A stretch of DNA of 64,000 bases, taken from Sphingobacteriales bacterium 44-61. Its GTDB lineage: Bacteria; Bacteroidota; Bacteroidia; Chitinophagales; Chitinophagaceae. Position 1 is the first letter of the stretch; each line of letters starts with the position of its first letter. The stretch covers positions 1-64,000 of the forward strand of contig MKTW01000008.1 of the NCBI GenBank assembly GCA_001898405.1, in the 5' to 3' direction. The notes below the pieces were generated by a model that did no database searches, was not told the origin of the DNA, and was given only the letters and a program-made list of their open reading frames with translations. The position numbers and the translations under genes were made by a program. Shown here one piece after another: positions 19,068 to 28,224 of this stretch.

Positions 19068-21041
19068 TTAATCTTCCACCCGTTTCAATCGCAAATTCGT
19101 TACCGGTGCTACTATCAGCGGGAATTTCTCCACAGTTACATTCGCTGCATCCAGGCCGAAACCTCTTTCTTCGGAAAGGCTATGCTCTTTCAGCCAGAAA
19201 TGCAGTTTCATGATCACCCGCTCGGTAAAAGGTAATTCATTGTCCTGGCTCAGGTATTTTTCCATCACCATGAATTGAAAATCACCGACCGTATTGCTGC
19301 TGGCCAGGCTTTCATACCGGCTGATGATATTTACTTCCTTATTGGCCACCAGGTCTTCCACCACTTTGCGGAACATCAGGTTGATCCGTGGTTCCATCCG
19401 GAATCCCAAACGGAAATCGATCCGGATAATATCATTGGGAATGATGTGCTCCACTTTGTATTCGCAGGTGTAGGGGTCATCCAGTGTATCTACATGCACA
19501 AACCAGTAAATATCCGCCCGCTTGGGTTTTTTATTCAGTATGGAATAGATGATCTTATGCTCGATCTCTTTGGGATTATTGGCACTCGTAAGATATATGA
19601 GGTGGGTGGCATATTTTGGCACGCCCCGGTCATTACTCAATTCCTGTATCTTGGGGATATAGTGTTCCATCCGCACAAATTCCACATAGCGGTTCTTGAT
19701 ACGCCGTGCGCGGAACCAGACATACATCACGAGGAACATCAGGCCTCCAACAAGTAAGGTGATATAACCGCCATGAACGAATTTATCCATCAGGGCTACG
19801 AAGTAGCCGGTTTCCACTGTCAGATAACCAATCAGGAACAGCCATATCCATAGCGAACCTTTCCGTTGCAATACCAGGTAATTGGCAAAAAGAATGGTCG
19901 TGGTCAGCATGGTCACAATAATGGCGAGGCCATAAGCCGCTTCCATATTGGATGATTTTTTAAAATAGAGCACCACACCCACGCAACCTATAAACAGCAG
20001 CAGGTTCACGGCCGGGATAAAGAGCTGTCCTTTTTCTTCCGATGGGTAACGGATCTTCACTTTAGGCCAAAGATTCAGTCGCATGGCTTCCCCGATCAGC
20101 GTAAATGCACCCGAGATCATGGCCTGGCTGGCAATAACAGCAGCCGTGGTAGCGATCACCACACCCGGGATAATGAACCATTCCGGCATCAGATCATAAA
20201 ATGCATTAACGCCCAATGTTCTTTTGGTGACTTCCGTGATCTCAAGTCCATTCCTGTTGGCCAGCAGGTAAGCACCCTGACCAAAGTAGTTGAGCAGCAA
20301 GCAACATTTTACATACACCCAGGTGGTCCTGATATTGCCGCGGCCACAATGGCCCAGATCGCCATAAAGCGCTTCAGCCCCGGTGGTACAAAGGAATACA
20401 GCACCCAATAGCCAGAACCCGTGCGGATAGGTGCGGAGGAATTCTATGGCATAATGCGGACTTAATGCTTTGAAGATCGCCAGGTCGTCCGATACGTGAA
20501 CAGCACCCAGCACTGCCAGCATGGTAAACCAGACAAACATGACCGGCCCGAAGATCTTACCAATGGAAGCCGTTCCAAATTGCTGAAGGAAAAAGAATAC
20601 ACAGAGGATGATCAGTACAATGATCATGATCGTGTCTGTAGGCATGCCTCTCAATTTGGGCAGTTCTTCCAGACCTTCTATCGCAGAGGTAATAGAGATA
20701 GGCGGAGTGATGATACCATCGGCCAGCAAGGCGGCACCGCCGATCATGGCCGGAATGACCAGCCATTTCTTTCTTCGCCGCACCAGCGCATAGAGTGCAA
20801 AAGTGCCACCCTCCCCCCGGTTGTCGGCCCGGAGGATCAGGATCACATATTTGATAGTGGTTTGAAGGGTAAGTGTCCAGATAATACAGGACAGGGCCCC
20901 GATGATCAGCTCTTCACTGACTGTTCTTCCTCCAATAATGGCATTGAAAACGTACAGGGGGGAAGTGCCTATATCGCCGTAAATAATTCCAAGAGCAATG
21001 ATAAGTCCTGCGGCGGTGACTCTGTTAGTGGGTATTTTCAC
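19068..21041 (-). CDS. kup: KUP-family potassium uptake protein
   Basis: 657-aa K+/H+ symporter of the inner membrane. The family signature GIIYGDIGTSPLYVFNAIIG is at the N-terminus and about 12 hydrophobic segments follow, for example MIGGAALLADGIITPPISI. A C-terminal soluble domain of roughly 200 residues (from YIPKIQELSNDRG) completes it; the length is normal for the family. It is transcribed divergently from the hypothetical gene at 21285 across a 243-nt gap with no clear regulatory motif. Confidence 0.96.
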   Translation of the reverse strand: MKIPTNRVTAAGLIIALGIIYGDIGTSPLYVFNAIIGGRTVSEELIIGALSCIIWTLTLQTTIKYVILILRADNRGEGGTFALYALVRRRKKWLVIPAMIGGAALLADGIITPPISITSAIEGLEELPKLRGMPTDTIMIIVLIILCVFFFLQQFGTASIGKIFGPVMFVWFTMLAVLGAVHVSDDLAIFKALSPHYAIEFLRTYPHGFWLLGAVFLCTTGAEALYGDLGHCGRGNIRTTWVYVKCCLLLNYFGQGAYLLANRNGLEITEVTKRTLGVNAFYDLMPEWFIIPGVVIATTAAVIASQAMISGAFTLIGEAMRLNLWPKVKIRYPSEEKGQLFIPAVNLLLFIGCVGVVLYFKKSSNMEAAYGLAIIVTMLTTTILFANYLVLQRKGSLWIWLFLIGYLTVETGYFVALMDKFVHGGYITLLVGGLMFLVMYVWFRARRIKNRYVEFVRMEHYIPKIQELSNDRGVPKYATHLIYLTSANNPKEIEHKIIYSILNKKPKRADIYWFVHVDTLDDPYTCEYKVEHIIPNDIIRIDFRLGFRMEPRINLMFRKVVEDLVANKEVNIISRYESLASSNTVGDFQFMVMEKYLSQDNELPFTERVIMKLHFWLKEHSLSEERGFGLDAANVTVEKFPLIVAPVTNLRLKRVED

Positions 21042-21284
21042 TATCTATTTTGTTATTGTGCTGGTACAGACCTTGCATTCGGGGCTATAACGCTTGCAAA
21101 GGTATATGCAAAAATCAATTACAGGTATAAGGTGTTAAAAGATTGGGGATACGCAACCTTTTCAGCAATTTTCGCGCCTAACAGCCGTTCATGTAATCTG
21201 GGGGTTTCCCGCATCTTTGACAAATAAAAAGTCACCTTTTTGGTAGTCAAACTGTAACTTTAACGAGCAAAAAATCAGAATATT

Positions 21285-22808
21285 ATGACCGTTGGAAGAT
21301 GGATTTTATGTTTAATGGTACTGCTTTCGGGGTTATCGGCCAGTTCCCAGCGGATCGTTTATTCCGAGCCGGAACGGGATGATACCCGCCGTCTGAATTT
21401 TGAGATCATCGGCAAGATCAATGGCAATTTTCTTGTTTATAAAAGTATACGCAATAATAACTGGATCGCTATCCTTGACAACGATATGAAACAGATCGCC
21501 AAGGTGGACCAGAATTACCTGCCTGATAACGACCGCGTGATCAATGTTGATTTTTTCCCTTACAGCGATTTCTGTTATATGATCTACCAGTACCGGAAAA
21601 AGAATATCATCCATTGCGTAGCTGCCAAGATCGATGGAAAAGGACAGAAAATGGGAGAATTGATTGAACTGGACACCACACAGGTAGGAGGGGGTAGCGA
21701 CAGCAAAATATACACCGTCCTTTCCAGCGAAGACAAAAGCAAGATCATCATTTTCAAGATCAATAAAAAGAACAAACGTCTTTTCATGATCACCACCCTG
21801 CTGATGGATGATAAGCTGAACCAGTTAAAGAAAAGCAGGCTGTCTATGCCAATGGAAGACCGCGATGATGATTATCTCAGCGAATTCCAGTTGGACAATG
21901 ACGGCGATCTTATCTTTTCCAAATTCAACCGGGTGAACAACGAAAATATCGGCAATGCCGCTTTTGTGGTGAAGTATGCCCAAGCGGATTCCTTTATGGT
22001 CAAGGAATTGAAGGTAGACAAGTTCTTTCTCGACGAAATACGCATTAAGCCGGATAATTTCAATAAAAGATATTTCCTCACTTCTTTCTTTTTTAAACAG
22101 AAAAGAGGCAACACGGAAGGCTATTATTTTTATGTATGGGATAAAGCGACCCAGCAACCTGTTATAGAAGATACCGTTTCTTTCAGTGAACAGCTACGCC
22201 GCGAAGCCCGTGGCAATGCCAGCGTGAAAGCTGCTTTCAATGATTATTTCATCCGCCAGATCGTGACCCGGAAAGACGGGGGATTTGTGATCGCCAGCGA
22301 AGCATTTTACACCACGTCGAGGGGAAACAATATGTGGAACCGCTGGAATTATATGTATTCACCCTATTTCCGTTCTTACGATTATTATTATTACTCTCCT
22401 TATTATAACAACAGTTTCTGGGGCAACCGCTATTATGATTACCAGAACGTGCGCTACCAGGCCGATAATATCGCCATACAATCCTTTGATAAAAATGGTA
22501 AACGTGAATGGAGCAGCGTGATCGCCAAGGAGCAGTTTGATGATCAGTCGGACGACTTGCTTTCTTACCAGATCATGAACACCGGCGGCCAGGTGCATTT
22601 CCTGTTCAATAACCTGGAAAGAAGAGTGCAGTTGCTCAGTGATTTCTCATTGACGCCGGATGGGCAACTGACCCGCAACCCAACTTTGAAAGATCTTGAC
22701 CGTGGCTATGAATTCATGCCGAAATATGGTAAGCAGGTGAGTGCGCGGCAGATGATCATTCCATGCATATACAGGAACTATGTGTGCTTTGCGAAAGTGG
22801 AATATTAA
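21285..22808 (+). CDS. Secreted hypothetical protein, Tyr-rich loop
   Basis: 507-aa protein starting with a signal peptide (ILCLMVLLSGLSASSQ). The body has repeated short beta-strand patterns (NFLVYKSIRNNNWIAILD; KIIIFKINKKNKRLFMITTL) that suggest a propeller-like fold. A striking aromatic stretch around residues 360-395 contains SYDYYYYSPYYNNSFWGN. I do not recognise the family. It is followed after 64 nt by a membrane protein gene on the same strand. Confidence 0.7.
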   Translation: MTVGRWILCLMVLLSGLSASSQRIVYSEPERDDTRRLNFEIIGKINGNFLVYKSIRNNNWIAILDNDMKQIAKVDQNYLPDNDRVINVDFFPYSDFCYMIYQYRKKNIIHCVAAKIDGKGQKMGELIELDTTQVGGGSDSKIYTVLSSEDKSKIIIFKINKKNKRLFMITTLLMDDKLNQLKKSRLSMPMEDRDDDYLSEFQLDNDGDLIFSKFNRVNNENIGNAAFVVKYAQADSFMVKELKVDKFFLDEIRIKPDNFNKRYFLTSFFFKQKRGNTEGYYFYVWDKATQQPVIEDTVSFSEQLRREARGNASVKAAFNDYFIRQIVTRKDGGFVIASEAFYTTSRGNNMWNRWNYMYSPYFRSYDYYYYSPYYNNSFWGNRYYDYQNVRYQADNIAIQSFDKNGKREWSSVIAKEQFDDQSDDLLSYQIMNTGGQVHFLFNNLERRVQLLSDFSLTPDGQLTRNPTLKDLDRGYEFMPKYGKQVSARQMIIPCIYRNYVCFAKVEY

Positions 22809-22872
22809 GATCGCCGGTTATTTGATCGATGGCGCCAAAACCTAATCATTTACTAACTGTAATATCCTATCC

Positions 22873-23862
22873 GTGACGGGTCTATTTAAACAGAAAAGCC
22901 CAGCCAATCTTTTGCTGCTTTTGATCACCGGTGTGCTGATCAAGTTGCCTATGTTCATGAACCCCCATCAACCGCTTTCAAAACCGGCAGATGGCGTGCT
23001 TTTCAATATCATTCTCCATTTTTTTGAACCTGCAGCTCGTTCTTTCAACCTGTTCTATCCGTTACTGGCATTTGCCCTGTTATTTATACAGGCTGTGATA
23101 CTCACCCGCTTTATCAATAACCAGCGGATGATGAACAAAGCCACTTACCTGCCAGGCATGTCATATATGCTGATCACTTCATTGATGCCGGAGTGGAATT
23201 ATTTTTCTGCGCCTTTGCTGGTCAATAGCATATTACTTTATATCCTTTCGGGGTTATTCAATATTTATAATAAGCAAAATGCCAAAGCTGCCATTTTCAA
23301 TATCGGGCTGGCATTGGGTATTGCCGGTTATCTCTTTATTTCTTCCCTGATATTCATTGTATGGATATTGCTGGCATTGGCTGTAATGCGCCCCTTCCGG
23401 TTGAATGAATGGATGATCTGCCTGCTGGGCATCACCACACCATTCTATTTCTATGCTATCTACACCGTCATTGACGGAAAATGGGACTGGCAGGAATTTG
23501 TACCACATATCACACTGGGTCTTCCTTCACTGAAGCAATCAGCCTGGCTGGCAGGTAGTGTTTTCCTGATCATGATACCATTTCTTACAGGAGGATATTT
23601 TGTACAGGAAAACCTTCGCCGCATGCTGATCAATGTACGCAAAGGCTGGAGCCTGTTATTATTATTCCTCCTGGCTGCCCTGCTGCTGCCATTCGTGAAT
23701 ACCAGTGCCACGTTCGAGAACTGGATCATGGCCATGGTGCCAATGGCGGCATTCCATGCATGTACTTACCTGTATTCGACCTGGCGTATTTTCCCCCTGG
23801 CACTTTTCTGGATTACAGTAGGGTTTGTTATTGCATACCAGTATTATGGTCCGGGTTGGTAG
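22873..23862 (+). CDS. DUF6427-like polytopic membrane protein
   Basis: 329-aa protein with about nine or ten hydrophobic segments. The opening [25 protein letters not shown] and the internal [22 protein letters not shown] are typical of a Bacteroidota-specific membrane family (DUF6427, recalled by pattern). It starts with GTG at 22873. Function unknown; it precedes purQ, whose promoter lies inside its last codons. Confidence 0.75.
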   Translation: MTGLFKQKSPANLLLLLITGVLIKLPMFMNPHQPLSKPADGVLFNIILHFFEPAARSFNLFYPLLAFALLFIQAVILTRFINNQRMMNKATYLPGMSYMLITSLMPEWNYFSAPLLVNSILLYILSGLFNIYNKQNAKAAIFNIGLALGIAGYLFISSLIFIVWILLALAVMRPFRLNEWMICLLGITTPFYFYAIYTVIDGKWDWQEFVPHITLGLPSLKQSAWLAGSVFLIMIPFLTGGYFVQENLRRMLINVRKGWSLLLLFLLAALLLPFVNTSATFENWIMAMVPMAAFHACTYLYSTWRIFPLALFWITVGFVIAYQYYGPGW

Positions 23863-23885
23863 TTGGGGACGTTATTGTATCTTTG
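23856..23885 (+). promoter_or_regulatory. Bacteroidota-type promoter for purQ
   Basis: TTGG at 23856-23859 and a perfect TAnnTTTG element, TATCTTTG, at 23878-23885 are separated by 18 nt. It overlaps the 3' end of the upstream membrane protein gene and would give a leader of about 20 nt before the purQ ATG. Confidence 0.6.
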
Positions 23886-23908
23886 CTCCTTACCATCAAT
23901 TCTACATA

Positions 23909-24583
23909 ATGAAATTCGGCGTTGTTGTTTTCCCGGGGTCCAATTGCGACAGGGACATGTTCGATGCATTGAAATATGACCTGGGTCAGGATGTGACTAT
24001 GCTTTGGCATAAAGACAAGGATCTCAGTAAGTTCAATACGGAAGACTGCATTATTCTCCCTGGCGGTTTTTCCTACGGCGACTACCTTCGCTGCGGTGCT
24101 ATTGCCAGGTTCAGCCCAATGATGCAAAGCGTGATAGAATTTGCCAATAATGGCGGAAAAGTGTTCGGGGTCTGCAATGGTTTCCAGATACTCTGCGAGT
24201 CAGGCTTGTTGCCCGGCGCCCTGCTGCGCAATGCCAATCAGCAGTTTGTATGTAAAAATGTATATATAAAGAGTTCGGCTGAAGATATTTATAAGATCCC
24301 GGTAGCGCATGGTGAAGGTCGTTACTATGCTGATGAAAAAGTGCTGGATCAACTGGAAGCCAATGGTCAGATAATTTTCAGGTATTGCGATGAGAACGGG
24401 CATATTACCCCGGATGCCAACCCTAATGGCGCCCTCCGGAATATTGCCGGGATCTGCAATGAACAACGCAATGTTTTTGGCATGATGCCTCACCCCGAAA
24501 GAGCCTGCTCTGAGATTTTGAGCAATACAGACGGCCGCCAGATCATTGAAAACCTGTTGATGGCCAAACAACTTGTTTACTAA
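23909..24583 (+). CDS. purQ: Phosphoribosylformylglycinamidine synthase subunit PurQ
   Basis: 224-aa glutaminase subunit of FGAM synthase (purine biosynthesis), which supplies ammonia to PurL. Class I amidotransferase residues are visible: the Cys in [19 protein letters not shown] and the His/Glu pair in MMPHPERA. The start at 23909 ([16 protein letters not shown]) is the conserved N-terminus; the upstream in-frame extension belongs to the preceding gene region. It stands alone here, without purL or purS. Confidence 0.96.
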   Translation: MKFGVVVFPGSNCDRDMFDALKYDLGQDVTMLWHKDKDLSKFNTEDCIILPGGFSYGDYLRCGAIARFSPMMQSVIEFANNGGKVFGVCNGFQILCESGLLPGALLRNANQQFVCKNVYIKSSAEDIYKIPVAHGEGRYYADEKVLDQLEANGQIIFRYCDENGHITPDANPNGALRNIAGICNEQRNVFGMMPHPERACSEILSNTDGRQIIENLLMAKQLVY

Positions 24584-24605
24584 ACAGATCGTCTGTTTTA
24601 TTGTT
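24582..24605 (+). terminator. Terminator after purQ
   Basis: AAACAGA at 24582-24588 pairs with TCTGTTT at 24592-24598 around a 3-nt loop, followed by a T-rich run. The left arm overlaps the purQ stop codon. Confidence 0.6.
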
Positions 24606-24686
24606 ATCTGTTCAGAATCCTCATTTTAACAATCCTGAATAGCGCAAAACGTACAACTTTGCGTATATAGATAGAAAAACAGCACT

Positions 24687-25139
24687 ATGAAGAAATTTTT
24701 CCTGTTCGCATCCATTGTATTTGGCGCGTTAAGCCTTCAGGCTCAGCAAAATCCTGTGTCCTGGACTTTTTCTTCCAAGAAAGTTGGCGACAAGCAATAT
24801 GAGCTGCACATGACAGCCACTATCCAGAAAGGATGGCACCTGTATTCTCAAGTCCAGCCGGAAGATGCGATCGCGATCCCTACTGGGTTCAAGATCAACA
24901 ATAACCCTTTGCTGACACTTGAAGGGAAGATCAAAGAGGAAGGCAAAATGGAAAAATTCCATGATGCAAAGCTGGAGCTATCTGCCCACCAGTATTCCAA
25001 TAAAGTAGATTTTGTGCAAGTGGTAAAGCTGAAAGCAAATGCAAAAACGAATGTGACCGGTATGGTTGAGTTCCAGACATGTAATGATGAAAAATGTCTG
25101 CCGCCCAAGAAAGTCAACTTTACGATTGACCTTAACTAA
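24687..25139 (+). CDS. Secreted DsbD alpha-domain protein (stand-alone)
   Basis: 150-aa exported protein with the signal peptide MKKFFLFASIVFGALSLQAQ. It is a single N-terminal DsbD-type (DsbC/DsbG-reductase interface) immunoglobulin-like domain and keeps the cysteine pair in FQTCNDEKCLPPKKV. It is followed 25 nt later by a full-length DsbD whose own alpha domain lacks these cysteines. This protein could therefore be the thiol-carrying domain that passes electrons from DsbD to periplasmic partners (inference). Confidence 0.85.
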   Translation: MKKFFLFASIVFGALSLQAQQNPVSWTFSSKKVGDKQYELHMTATIQKGWHLYSQVQPEDAIAIPTGFKINNNPLLTLEGKIKEEGKMEKFHDAKLELSAHQYSNKVDFVQVVKLKANAKTNVTGMVEFQTCNDEKCLPPKKVNFTIDLN

Positions 25140-25164
25140 ACCAGGTCTGCCCGTTTAAATCACC

Positions 25165-27108
25165 ATGCAAAAGTTAGCAGCACTTCTTTTCGTATTCATT
25201 TTTTCCGGCATCAGTTCATTCGCCCAGGATTCCACCAATTCCATCCCCGGTTGGAAAGTGGAAAGCCGTAAAACAGGCGAAGGGAGCTATGAATTGCTTT
25301 TCAATTTACCCACAGTTGCAAAATGGCAGGTGTATGCACCTAACCAGGTATTGCTGGATATCAAAACCACTGAATTGCAGTTCAGCGATTCTTCAGTGCA
25401 GCAGCAGGGAGAATTTATATTGAATGAAGCACCCCTGGAAATAAGCAGCCCTATTTTCGAAGGCACTAAGATAAAAGTGTACGAAGGCAAGGCAGGATGG
25501 AAAGCACTGATCAGGATTGAGGGCACCGTTCCTGCCAAATTGCAGGGTACACTTTTATATACTTACGGACGCGATAATGAATTCTATCCATCCACACCAC
25601 TTCCATTTGTTGTAGAACTGGAAGGAGGAGTGCAGGCATCTACATCAATAAAAATCGCTTCACTGGATATTAATAAGCCGGTAAACGATTGCGGTGATGA
25701 AGGCACGGAAAATAAAAGCATGCTCAGCATCTTCCTGCTGGGCTTCCTGGGTGGATTGGTAGCGTTGCTTACTCCCTGCGTATTTCCCATGGTACCGGTT
25801 ACCGTTACATTTTTTACAAAAAAATCGCAGGACCGGCGCAAGGGTATTTCCAATGCGGTGTTGTATGGCTTCTTTATTTTCCTGATCTATATTCTTATTA
25901 CGATACCATTCCACCTTGCAAACATCAGCCCGGAGATATTGAATAATATTTCCACCAATGTCTGGCTCAATCTCCTGTTCTTCGCTGTGTTTGTGACTTT
26001 TGCTTTATCCTTTTTTGGTTTGTTTGAGATCGGCTTGCCGGCAGGACTGGCGAATAAAGCAGATTCAAAATCAGGAATGGGCAATATCGGCGGTATATTT
26101 TTTATGGCCGCTACGCTGGCAATTGTTTCTTTTTCCTGCACAGGTCCTATCCTGGGCACATTGCTGGTAGGCGTGGTGGACCAGGGTGCATGGCCGCTGA
26201 CAGCGGGCGCCGCAGGTTTTGGTTTGGCACTGGGCCTGCCCTTCGCATTGTTTGCCATGTTCCCCAATTGGCTACAGTCATTACCGAAATCAGGCGGATG
26301 GATGACCGATGTGAAAGTAGTATTGGGTTTTGTGGAGCTTGCTCTTGCAGTGAAGTTCTTATCCAATGCAGATCTTGTAAAACAATGGGGACTGCTGAAA
26401 AGAGAGGTATTCATCGGTTTATGGGTGATCATTGGTATACTGATCGTATTGTATCTCTCAGGCAAACTCAGATTTGCACATAGCTCACCGGTAAAGAAAT
26501 TTTCTTTCACCCGGATAGCATTCATCGTTCTATTTGCTTCCATCACGCTTTATCTTATACCCGGTCTTACCAACACAAGCTGGGCAAGATTAAAACTGAT
26601 CAGTGGATTTCCGCCACCTCGTGGTACTTACAGTCTTTACAACCAGGACAAAAACCTGTTTGAGCCCATGCATAATAATTATGCAGAAGCGCTTGCACTG
26701 GCAAAAAAGGAAAATAAGCCTGTATTGATCGATTTCACTGGTTGGGCCTGTGTGAATTGCCGCCGTATGGAGGAAAATGTATGGCCCGATCCTTTGGTTG
26801 ACAGCCTGATGAGAAAAGAATTTATCGTGGTTTCTTTATATGTGGATGAAAGAAGTAAGTTGCCGCTGGCTGAGCAATCGACCGTAACACTCGACAATGG
26901 TACAGAGAAACCGATCATTACTGTAGGGGATAAATGGGCTACATTCCAGACAGAAAATTTCAATGCTACTTCCCAGCCTCAATATGCCATCATTACTCCA
27001 GACCAGGTGGCACTGACCCGCACTAAATTTTATACGCCGAATGCAGAGGAATTTGCAGCATGGCTGGAATGCGGATTGGAAGCGTTCCGTAAGGGAAATA
27101 ATAGGTAA
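25165..27108 (+). CDS. dsbD: Thiol:disulfide interchange protein DsbD
   Basis: 647-aa membrane reductant transporter. Layout: signal peptide (to about residue 20), N-terminal alpha-like domain (to about 150), eight-helix beta domain with its redox cysteines in TPCVFPMVPVTV and FSCTGPILG, and C-terminal thioredoxin-like gamma domain with WACVNC. It should move electrons from cytoplasmic thioredoxin to the periplasm. Oddly, in the alpha domain the position of the usual Cys pair reads TYGRDNEFYPS, with no cysteine. The preceding small gene supplies an alpha domain that keeps the pair. Confidence 0.93.
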   Translation: MQKLAALLFVFIFSGISSFAQDSTNSIPGWKVESRKTGEGSYELLFNLPTVAKWQVYAPNQVLLDIKTTELQFSDSSVQQQGEFILNEAPLEISSPIFEGTKIKVYEGKAGWKALIRIEGTVPAKLQGTLLYTYGRDNEFYPSTPLPFVVELEGGVQASTSIKIASLDINKPVNDCGDEGTENKSMLSIFLLGFLGGLVALLTPCVFPMVPVTVTFFTKKSQDRRKGISNAVLYGFFIFLIYILITIPFHLANISPEILNNISTNVWLNLLFFAVFVTFALSFFGLFEIGLPAGLANKADSKSGMGNIGGIFFMAATLAIVSFSCTGPILGTLLVGVVDQGAWPLTAGAAGFGLALGLPFALFAMFPNWLQSLPKSGGWMTDVKVVLGFVELALAVKFLSNADLVKQWGLLKREVFIGLWVIIGILIVLYLSGKLRFAHSSPVKKFSFTRIAFIVLFASITLYLIPGLTNTSWARLKLISGFPPPRGTYSLYNQDKNLFEPMHNNYAEALALAKKENKPVLIDFTGWACVNCRRMEENVWPDPLVDSLMRKEFIVVSLYVDERSKLPLAEQSTVTLDNGTEKPIITVGDKWATFQTENFNATSQPQYAIITPDQVALTRTKFYTPNAEEFAAWLECGLEAFRKGNNR

Positions 27109-27177
27109 TCATTGACCGATATCATGCAGGTTCGGGCGGGACAAAGGAGAAGGAACTACTCGTTCCGACGACTTGAA

Positions 27178-27216
27178 ATAAAAAAGCTATTCAATTGATG
27201 AACAGCTTTTTCAATT
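27178..27216 (+). terminator. Terminator after dsbD
   Basis: AAAAGCT at 27182-27188 pairs with AGCTTTT at 27204-27210; inner bases TTCA and TGAA extend the stem, and a T-run follows. It lies about 70 nt downstream of the dsbD stop. Confidence 0.65.
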
Positions 27217-27357
27217 TGGTGTCATTCTGTAACAACCTGTTGCCAGGCAAGCTGGAAGAATCTCGAAGAGATATTTCCGGGGTGCAACGGGAGAGACAGA
27301 ATGACAATTACGTTCTGTCAGTTATGGTTGCGGACGCAAAGATAGTAATACAACAGA

Positions 27358-27939
27358 TTAAAGGGCAATTTGTTTTTGAACCATTAATTTTCTCAGGTTA
27401 ATTAAACCATAACGCATGCGGCCGAGTGCGGTATTGATGCTGCAGTCTGTAGCAGCGGCTATTTCTTTAAAGCTCATGTCGGCATAATGACGCAGGATGA
27501 TCACCTCGCGCTGGTCTTCAGGAAGCCTTTCCAGCATTTCGCGTACGCGGTGATGGCTTTGCCTTTTCATCATAACAGTTTCAGCACTGTCATCAGTGAA
27601 GTTCAGCACTTCAAAAATATCTTTGTCTTCGCTATTGCGGATAGTAGGAGTTCTTTTCACTTTGCGGAAATGATCTACGCAAAGATTATGGGCGATACGC
27701 ATGGCCCAGGGCAGGAATTTTCCCTCTTCCGTGTAGCGGCCGCTGCGCATGGTATCAATAATGCGGATAAATACATCCTGGAAGATGTCTTCTGCCAGGT
27801 ACTTATCCTTTACAAGAAATAAAATGGAGGTATACAATTTGTCTTTGTGACGGATCACAAGGGTTTCCAACGCTTCAAGGTGGCCATCCGTGAACAGTTG
27901 GATGAGTTCATGGTCGGTTTTTTTGACTAAAGCTTTCAT
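27358..27939 (-). CDS. RNA polymerase ECF-type sigma factor
   Basis: 193-aa sigma-70 family protein with region 2 (YLAEDIFQDVFIRIIDTM; FLPWAMRIAHNLCVDHFRK) and region 4 with its HTH (MSFKEIAAATDCSINTALGRMRYGLINLRK). No anti-sigma gene is adjacent, so its signal is unknown. Transcribed divergently from uvrA across 285 nt. It resembles the SigW-like constitutive sigma factors common in Bacteroidota. Confidence 0.93.
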   Translation of the reverse strand: MKALVKKTDHELIQLFTDGHLEALETLVIRHKDKLYTSILFLVKDKYLAEDIFQDVFIRIIDTMRSGRYTEEGKFLPWAMRIAHNLCVDHFRKVKRTPTIRNSEDKDIFEVLNFTDDSAETVMMKRQSHHRVREMLERLPEDQREVIILRHYADMSFKEIAAATDCSINTALGRMRYGLINLRKLMVQKQIAL

Positions 27940-28224
27940 ACTCCTACAGGTTTAGGTGGTAGTTAATGGATATTGGTTAAACAAAAAATTAATGGAACAA
28001 ATCAGCAAAAAAAGCTGTTAAGCTATAAAGTGTAGAAGTATTGTACGATAGGCGAGGTGGTTTTTAGGTTTTTCATTTTTTGGATATTGGATTTTAAAAA
28101 TAGAACTTTTTTATAATCCGGCCAACAATTCCTTTCACAAAGAATTAAATCTGCTGCAAAAGAAATGTTAAGGATATTGCATGAAGTTTGCGACTGTTAA
28201 GGCTTTACATTTGCCAGGCGAATA

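Noticed and set aside
27221-27305. GTCATTCTGT / ACAGAATGAC inverted repeat after dsbD
   Set aside because: Exact 10-bp arms but 65 nt apart with no further pairing or second copy in the window; possibly a degenerate repeat, too weak to list as a feature.
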